This document shows positions 58,024 through 64,000 of a DNA stretch of 64,000 nt, one piece after another. The notes below the pieces were generated by a model. That model saw nothing but the letters and a program-made list of their open reading frames with translations. It had not been told where the DNA came from and searched no databases. The position numbers and the translations under genes are program-made. The DNA comes from Ichthyophis bannanicus (Eukaryota; Chordata; Amphibia; Gymnophiona; Ichthyophiidae): positions 1,243,177,523 through 1,243,241,522 of the forward strand of contig CM066033.1 of NCBI GenBank assembly GCA_033557465.1, in the 5' to 3' direction. How positions within the stretch are numbered: position 1 is the first letter of the stretch; every line of letters begins with the position of its first letter.

Positions 58024-58640
58024 TAAGTATCTCTGTAGAGGCGGCCGACAAGTCTGAGACCACTTCGTGCAAAATAATAGATTGCAGAGAATTCCCCAAC
58101 TTTTTTTGTTGACATATATGTTTTCAATGGAGTAATTTCTTACTATTTGTATACATTTTAATATTACTCTTAAACATTAGACCGCTATTTCTTGTAGACC
58201 TTCTTCCAAGGCAATAGAGGGTAAAGTGACTTCTCCAAAGCCACAGTGCAGGGAGTGCTAGTGGGAATTAAACCCTGGTCTCTTAGTTACCAAGCCAATG
58301 CCCTAACTATCAGGCTACTCCTCCACTCCCTCCTACCTTATGCCTCCCTAAACACTTTTCCAAAACTATTAATAACTGTAATGGTCTGTGTTGCTGGTAA
58401 GATAAACACCAGTCTAGAGTGTGGGGCAAATGCAAAATTCCAAGCTCCAAAATCTTAGAACCATGTTAAGCAACCTTTGTGGGAATTACCTTCTTCTTGT
58501 CTACCTCAGGACTTACACTCTACAAAATCTGCTGTCCCAGACAGTCTCTGAATAAAAATACAATTTCTTGCAGTGATTTCTTCAAAATAAATGGCCAACA
58601 TACAGAAGTAGAACACCAGACAAAATCTATTAAAACACTA
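58024..58640. repeat. Flanking sequence with an old SINE/LINE-type relic (58195-58330)
   Basis: AGAGGGTAAAGTGACTTCTCC, CAAAGCCACAGTGCAGGGAG and GGAATTAAACCCTGGTCTC resemble the conserved core of ancient vertebrate tRNA/core SINEs or L2-type 3' regions (recognised from memory). The remainder is unassigned AT-rich sequence. It does not continue the satellite seen on the left of E3. Confidence 0.45.
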
Positions 58641-59175
58641 TAGGCCTGATTCTGTCCAGTACGTACATCCCCTTTGTACATCTGGTCTGAGCCAGATGTA
58701 CAAAGGGGAGCGCGATTCTGATCTTGTGGAGCATGTCTAGCCCCGCAGGATCAGAATCGCGATCAGCCTGTACATGCAGGCTGGGACTGTGATTCAGTCC
58801 CAACCTGCATGTATAGGCACTGCCCGGAAAGCTCAGTCAGGCATTTAAATGGAGCAATGGCGCTATGGTGTCCTATTGCCATGGCACCGCAGCTCCATTT
58901 AAATGCCGCGATGCCAGCCACCAGAAACTAAAGTTTATTCCTCGCAGCCCGACCCCCGATCTGGCCTCCTAAGGCCAGGATCGGGCTACAAGAGAATAAA
59001 CTCTGGCCTCCCCAGCCCCTTCCATGCCCCAGGCTGCGAAAAAAAAAAAACAAGTCCAGGGACATTATTCCACCTCCGAGGTGGAATAACTTCCCCAGCC
59101 ATTTCGCTGGCCCTGGACGTACAGGGCCGACATTAGAATCGGCCTTGTACTTCCAGGGCCGATGACCGCCCACTT
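58641..59175. repeat. Chain of seven inverted repeats (foldback-type element, family unknown)
   Basis: Successive arms are as follows. 58669-58685 with 58692-58708 (17 bp, perfect). 58711-58723 with 58749-58761 (13 bp, perfect). 58767-58789 with 58795-58817 (21 of 23). 58841-58855 with 58892-58906 (15 bp, perfect). 58932-58967 with 58972-59002 (imperfect). 59054-59061 with 59111-59118, enclosing 59065-59076 with 59078-59089 (12 bp, perfect). 59119-59130 with 59139-59150 (11 of 12). No coding frame is credible. Clear outer terminal repeats were not found. Confidence 0.75.
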
Positions 59176-59379
59176 ATAAGATAGTCTCATGTTAAGTCCA
59201 CATAACAGAGAGAGAGAAGATATCTGCCATTATACAACAAAAATATTGAAGGAAAAATAGGGATACCACCAAATCCTAAACTGCAGCTGTAGAATAAATC
59301 CAAATAACCCCATTGCCCACTACCTTACATGCTACATCTTACGAACTCCAGCAAGAAGCTCTCTTTGGCACGATGCGAG

Positions 59380-61190
59380 TATTATGGTGAGCATTAGCAG
59401 GAAATTTGAAGGAAATTTACTGTCCTCATCTCTACCACCTCCACTGGGAGACTATTCCACGGATCCACTACTCTTTCCGTAAAGAAATATTTCCGCATAT
59501 CACTCCTGAATCTATCCCCCTTCACCCCCTCGTAGCAGAACTTGCTTTCAATTGAAAGAGGCTCTCTCCCTGAACATTTATACCACGGAGGTATTTAAAC
59601 ATCCCAATCATATTACCTCTATCCTGCCTTTCGTCTAAGGTGTACATATTAAGATCCTTAAGTCTGTCCTCATATGCTTTATAATGAAGACCACTAACCA
59701 TTTTAGTAGCCACCCTCTGCACTGACTCCATCCTGTTCACATCCTTTTGAAGGTGCGGTCTCCAGAATTGCACACTATACTCCAAATTAGGTCACACCAA
59801 AGACTTGTACAGAGGCACTATCACTTCCTTTTTTCTGCTAGCCATTCCTCTCCGTATCCACCCAAGCATCCTTCTAGCTTTTGCCGTCGCCTTTTCTACC
59901 TGTTTAGCTACTTTAAGATCATCAGACACAACCACGCCTAGGTCCCACTCTTCTTTAATGGACAAAGGTACTTCGCCCACATACTATATTTCTTCCACTA
60001 TAACCCTTCTGCTGTATCACTAACAAAGATGTTAAAAAGAATCAGATCAAGGACAGATCCCTGGGGCACACCACTGGTAACATCCTTCTCCTCAGAGTGA
60101 GCTCCATTTACCTGTACTCTTTGTCGCCTCCCACCCAACCAATTTCTAACCCAAGCAGTAACTTTAGGGTCCATCCCTAGGGTGCTCAGTTTGTTTATAA
60201 GTCGCCTGTGAGAAACAGTGTCAAAGGCTTTACTGAAATCCAAATACACCACATCTAGGGCTCTCCTTCGGTCCAACTCCCTGGTCACCCAGTCAAAGAA
60301 ATCAATCAGATTCGTCTGACAAGACCTGCCTCTGGTGAATCCATGCTGCCTCGGATCCTGTAATCTGCTGGACTCCAGAAACCTCACTATTTTCTCTTTC
60401 AGCAGCGTTTCCAATAATTTACTCACCACCGAAGTTAAACTAACCGGCCTGTAGTTTTCAATCACATCCTTACTTCCTCTTTTTTGTAATGGCATCACAT
60501 GAGCCTCTCTCCAGTCCTTTGGCACCACTCCCAACTACAGCGAGGCATTGAAAAGGTCAGTCAGTGGAGCTGCTAGAACATTCCCAAGTTCCCTCAGTAT
60601 TTTAGGGTGTATCCCATCCGGTCCCATTGCTTTGTCTACTTTAAGTTGAGCTAGTTTCTCACGAACACAGTCTTCTGAAAATTGTTAAAGATGTCCTTCA
60701 CTTCTGTTCCTGTTTGTGAGTGTTTTCTGAGGTCCTTCTCCTGGTTCTTCATCTGTGAACACAGAACAAAAATATTTGTTAAGCAATTCTGCTTTATCTT
60801 ATCAGCTTCTACATATTCCTTCCCTGCACCCTTGAGTCTGACAATACCACTTTTGCCCTTCCTCTTCTCACTAACATATCTGAAAAATGTCTTATCCCCC
60901 TATTTTATTGCATTGGCTATTTCCTCCTCTTTTTGAATCTTTGCTTTCCTGACTACTTTGATAGCTTCTCTAAGTTTTTCCAAATATAGATGCCTGTCTT
61001 CCTCTCTCTGTGATCTCCTGTATTTTGTGAAGGCCTCCCTCTTTTTCTTCACTTTTTCAGCTACTTCTTTCGAAAGCCATTGCTGTCTCCTTTTCCTTTT
61101 ACCTTTATTTATCATTTTAACAAAAATAATGGTTGCCCTTAAAATATGCTCTTTCAGTTTTGCCCACTGTTTTATAGAAATATAAAATTA
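59380..61190 (-). pseudogene. CR1-type LINE, decayed pol region
   Basis: Minus-strand fragments occur in the order of a CR1/Jockey-group pol. First is a basic linker (61115-60900, RKRRQQWLSKEVAEKVKKKR). Next is the reverse-transcriptase start (60534-59998) with PVSLTSVVSKLLE, VYLDFSKAFDTVSHRRL and GVPQGSVL. The C-terminal thumb/tail follows (59980-59522, WIRRGMASRKKEVIVPLYKS, QFWRPHLQKDVNRMES). Stops and frameshifts separate the pieces, and the stretch that should hold the catalytic ADD motif is missing between about 60000 and 59985. It is inactive. The N-terminal endonuclease is absent. Confidence 0.85.
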
Positions 61191-61718
61191 ACCTATTTAG
61201 AGAAATTGCCCCAAGACAAAACAAGAAATGAATCCAATTATAAGAATTAGCCATAGCTATGCCCTTTCATCCTGAAGAGCTTTCTCTAAATGTGTGAAAT
61301 CACGAAAAGCATATTTCGCCAGGAACAAGCAGGAAGTTAGTCCTCACATATGGGTGACATCGGCGCCAATGGAGCCCTCATGCGGAGCAATTCCCCAGCT
61401 TTCAAAGAAAGCCTTTGGGATTGCATCGCGCATGCGCGGTCCCCTTCCCGCCCAAGTGTGCCAGTTTGCTCAGTCTTCTTTTTTCCGGGGAGCCCAACAG
61501 ACATGGTCCCGTTTTCACCATGGAAAAGGTAGAAAAGTTGAATTATTTTTTTCAGCTTCCCGGTCGACACCGGTTCCCCTTCCCGCCTTCGGCTTGGTAC
61601 ACCGGTATCGAGTCCGGCCTTATTTTTCGTTTTTGTCCTTCGTGAGTAGCGTTCACGCTCTTTTTATTTTTCACTGGCAGCCTGGTTGTTTGACCTCGCA
61701 GGGGCCCTTTTTCCCCCG

Positions 61719-63521
61719 ATGGCTGCGAGCGGGTTTAAAAAGTGTGATCGGTATAAGAAGTTGATGTCTTTCACCGACACACACGACTGCTGCCTCCGAT
61801 GCCTCGGCCCAGACCATGACCTGGTGGTCTGTGGGCCATGTGATAAGATGTCTTCAAAATCTTTGAGGAGCAGGCAGCATCAGCATGACAGGATTTTTCC
61901 TGAGTCTGCATCCGCCTGGGCCCGGATCTTGTCGGAAGCCTCAACATCTCAGGACTCGGAGCCTGACCACCGTCGTGGGTCTTCTGAGCGGGGCTCTCCC
62001 TCCATGGAACACCGGAAAAAGAAAAGACTCACGAGGGCGGCATCACTGGACGCCTTTGATCGGCTTGGGCCCTCGGGTTCCAGGCCGAGGAGCCTGGACC
62101 GCCTCCCCGGATCCTCGGAGTTGGAGCGGCTGGCTAAACAACCTCGCAAGGAGCCAGAGATGTCGGACAAGGTAATGTCTGTTGTCCTCGTGGACTCTCC
62201 TCCGGGGGAGCTGGCATCGGGCCCGATGCCGTTGGGACCCGAGCTGGGAGCTGCGGAGCTTTCTGAGCGCGGTCTTAGGTTGGCAGCCCTGGAGAGCAGC
62301 CTGGCTGCCTTCATGGAGCAGCAGCAGGCGCTGATGGCCGGTCTCGCTGGTCCATCTGCCCCGACCACCCGGACGTTGACGTCGAAGTTGATGCCGGAGG
62401 CTGAGCCAATCCTCGAGTTGATCAGGTCTCGAGTCAATCCTTGGCCAAGTTCCCCCTCGACTACCCGTTCGGGAACGAGGTCGTCGATGCCAGTGACCTC
62501 GGCATTGGGGCGGTTGGGCTCGAAGCCCTCGAGGCCAGAGCCCATAGAGTCCTCCTCAGAGGACTCGGCGTGGGAGACAGAGGAGGCAGACTCCCCAGAC
62601 ACCTACTGAACCCGGTGTATCCCATTGGACTCTCCGGATTCGGAGCTTCGGAATAGGTCCCACCCGGAGGACACTCGGTTCTCGGACTTCATAAGGGACA
62701 TGGCCAAGGCTTTGGCATTCCCTGCGGACACCGAGGAGAAGCCTCGAGACGAGGAGCTCAATGCCCTCCAGTATGACCCTCCCCCGAAGGAGGCCCTTAC
62801 TGTACCGGTGCCTCCGATGTTGGAACGGCTGATGCTCCGCATGTGGGCATCCCTGGCTTCAATGCCGGTGCTCAACAAGCGGGTCAATTCCATTTATCGA
62901 GTCTGCAAGAGTCCTGGGTTCCAGAAAGTGCAGCTGCCGCACAACTCCATGGTTGTGGAATCAGTCATGCAACAGCTGAAAAGCCAAAAGATGCACTCCT
63001 CGATGCCTCCCGGCCGGGAGGAGCAGAACCTGGATGCCCTCGGCAGAAAGTGCTACCAGGGCTCAATGCTGTCATGCCGTGTCCAGACCTACCAGCTGTA
63101 CATGGGCATGTACTTGCGGGACCTGGTAAAGGAGATTGCTGGGTTCTCAGCTGGTCTCTCCGAGGAACCCTTGCAGTGCTTCAAGGCCTTGTACATGGGG
63201 ATCCGAGAGTGCTCAAAGTTCATGTCTCAGGCAGCTTATGACGGCTTCGAGGCTTCGGCCCGAGTAGCCGCAGCCGGCATCGGTGCACATCGTCAGGCCT
63301 GGCTAATGTCGTCGGACCTGGAGCCATGGGTTCAGGACAAGTTGGTCGATGTCCCGTGCCGAGGAGACAACCTCTTCGGCAAACCTATGACTGAAAAAGC
63401 TGCAGAAATCGAGTCTGAGTACTTGACCCGGACAAGGTTGCGAAATCTGAACAAGTTCCTGGTGAGGGAAAAGTTCAAGATGCTTTCCCTTGGGATCCTA
63501 CTGCTTTACCTCCACCAGTGA
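61719..63521 (+). pseudogene. DIRS1-like gag region with an in-frame stop, running into pol
   Basis: The likely start is the ATG at 61719 (MAASGFKKCDRYKKLMSFTD), followed by a CxxC/His-type cluster (DCCLRCLGPDHDLVVCGPC). An Ser/Pro/Arg-rich segment comes next. A TGA at 62607-62609 stops the frame. The same phase is then open from 62610 to a second TGA at 63519-63521, with gag-like RFSDFIRDMAKAL and WASLASMPVLNKRVNSIYRV. The last about 25 codons (LNKFLVREKFKMLS onward) look like the start of the reverse transcriptase, so gag C-terminal sequence and the N-terminal part of RT seem deleted and fused. The copy is defective. Confidence 0.7.
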
Positions 63522-64000
63522 GACTGGCTATGCTCCTTAGACCTAAAGGATGCTTATACTCACATCCTCATACACCCAGACCACAGACAATATCTCAGGT
63601 TTGTGGTCAGAGGAAACCACTTCCAGTACAAAGTGCTCTCCTTTGGCCTAGCTTCTGCTCCCAGAGTATTTACCAAATGCCTAGCAGTGGTGGCGGCCTT
63701 CCTCAGGAGCCAGGGAGTCTTCGTCTTTCCATACCTAGATGACTGGCTCATCAGGGGACAATCGGCACAAGAGGCACAGCAGGCCACTGCTCGCACAGTT
63801 ACTCTGCTCCAGCACCTAGGGTTTGTGATAAATCACGAAAAGTCCACTTTACTCCCACCTCAAAACTTGGAGTTCATAGGGGCAAGACTGGACACACTCC
63901 AGGCAAGGGCTTACCTACCGCTGGACAGGGCAAGGTGGTTGCTGGACTTGGTACAGCAGGTCCAGCACAGACCTCAGGTCTCCGCAAGGGTTTTCCTACG
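63522..64000 (+). pseudogene. DIRS1-like reverse transcriptase fragment, open to window end
   Basis: The frame is in phase with the preceding gag-like frame and separated from it by one TGA. Motif A is SLDLKDAYTHI at about residue 5-15, motif B is LSFGLASAPRVFTK, and motif C is FPYLDDWLI. Downstream LGFVINHEKSTL and LEFIGARLDT match the RT connection region. The domain itself is intact as far as visible, but the stop in front disables translation as a gag-pol or pol product. Confidence 0.8.

Larger units (their letters stand above)
61320..64000 (+). mobile_element. DIRS1-like retroelement, 5' part, continues beyond window
   Basis: A gag-like region is followed by a reverse-transcriptase domain of the DIRS type (DLKDAY, LSFGLASAP, FPYLDDWL). 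The left boundary is set approximately, where sequence after the CR1 relic changes to GC-rich (AACAAGCAGGAAGTTAGTCC). The expected RNase H, methyltransferase-like domain and tyrosine recombinase would lie past position 64000. Confidence 0.8.

Noticed and set aside
61294..61764. 156-aa frame before the DIRS gag region
   Set aside because: It overlaps the gag start in another phase and shows no domain; it is probably the 5' terminal or untranslated region of the DIRS1-like element.

Overview
The window looks like repeat-dense vertebrate nuclear DNA. I see no host gene, rRNA gene or intact cellular tRNA gene. The mix of PIF/Harbinger DNA transposons, a CR1-type LINE, a DIRS1-like tyrosine-recombinase retroelement and a long AT-rich satellite suggests an amphibian. 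A caecilian is my guess from repeat style, not a proven assignment. A 500-N assembly gap lies at 9220-9719.

Layout. Positions 1-7961 hold the right-hand part of a PIF/Harbinger-type element (E1), including one Myb-like exon (2815-3000, minus). Positions 7962-9219 are mostly unassigned, with a CR1-like fragment broken by poly-C. Positions 9720-35328 are a satellite with a 136-bp unit, roughly 155 copies. A 4.4-kb non-autonomous Harbinger-type element (E2, 27817-32262) interrupts it with a clean TAA target duplication, and the array flips orientation at about 32750. Positions 35329-58023 are bounded by perfect 17-bp terminal inverted repeats and form a 22.7-kb Harbinger-type element (E3). Positions 58024-61320 hold an old SINE/LINE relic, a chain of DNA palindromes and a decayed CR1 LINE. 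Positions 61320-64000 are the 5' part of a damaged DIRS1-like element.

The most interesting object is E3. By joining open frames at matching splice sites I can read three genes. The first is a HARBI1-type DDE transposase (minus, 44972-42700) whose catalytic D, D and E are all present. The second is a divergently transcribed Myb-like gene (plus, 45710-49629, three exons). The third is a distinct Myb-like gene (minus, 53993-51339, three exons). Known PIF/Harbinger elements usually carry one transposase and one Myb-like protein that act together in binding the ends and in nuclear import; here there appear to be two Myb-like partners. The introns hold minisatellites. The gene starts and the element ends share CpG-rich ACGCGCGTA-type words.

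All three elements carry many tRNA-derived modules with recognisable Pol III A and B boxes, in both orientations. In E3 five of them form a 336-bp tandem array next to the left end. E1, E2 and the right 3.4 kb of E3 are colinear, so they are members of one family. E2 seems to be a deletion derivative that keeps the ends and the tRNA-like modules but has lost all coding sequence.
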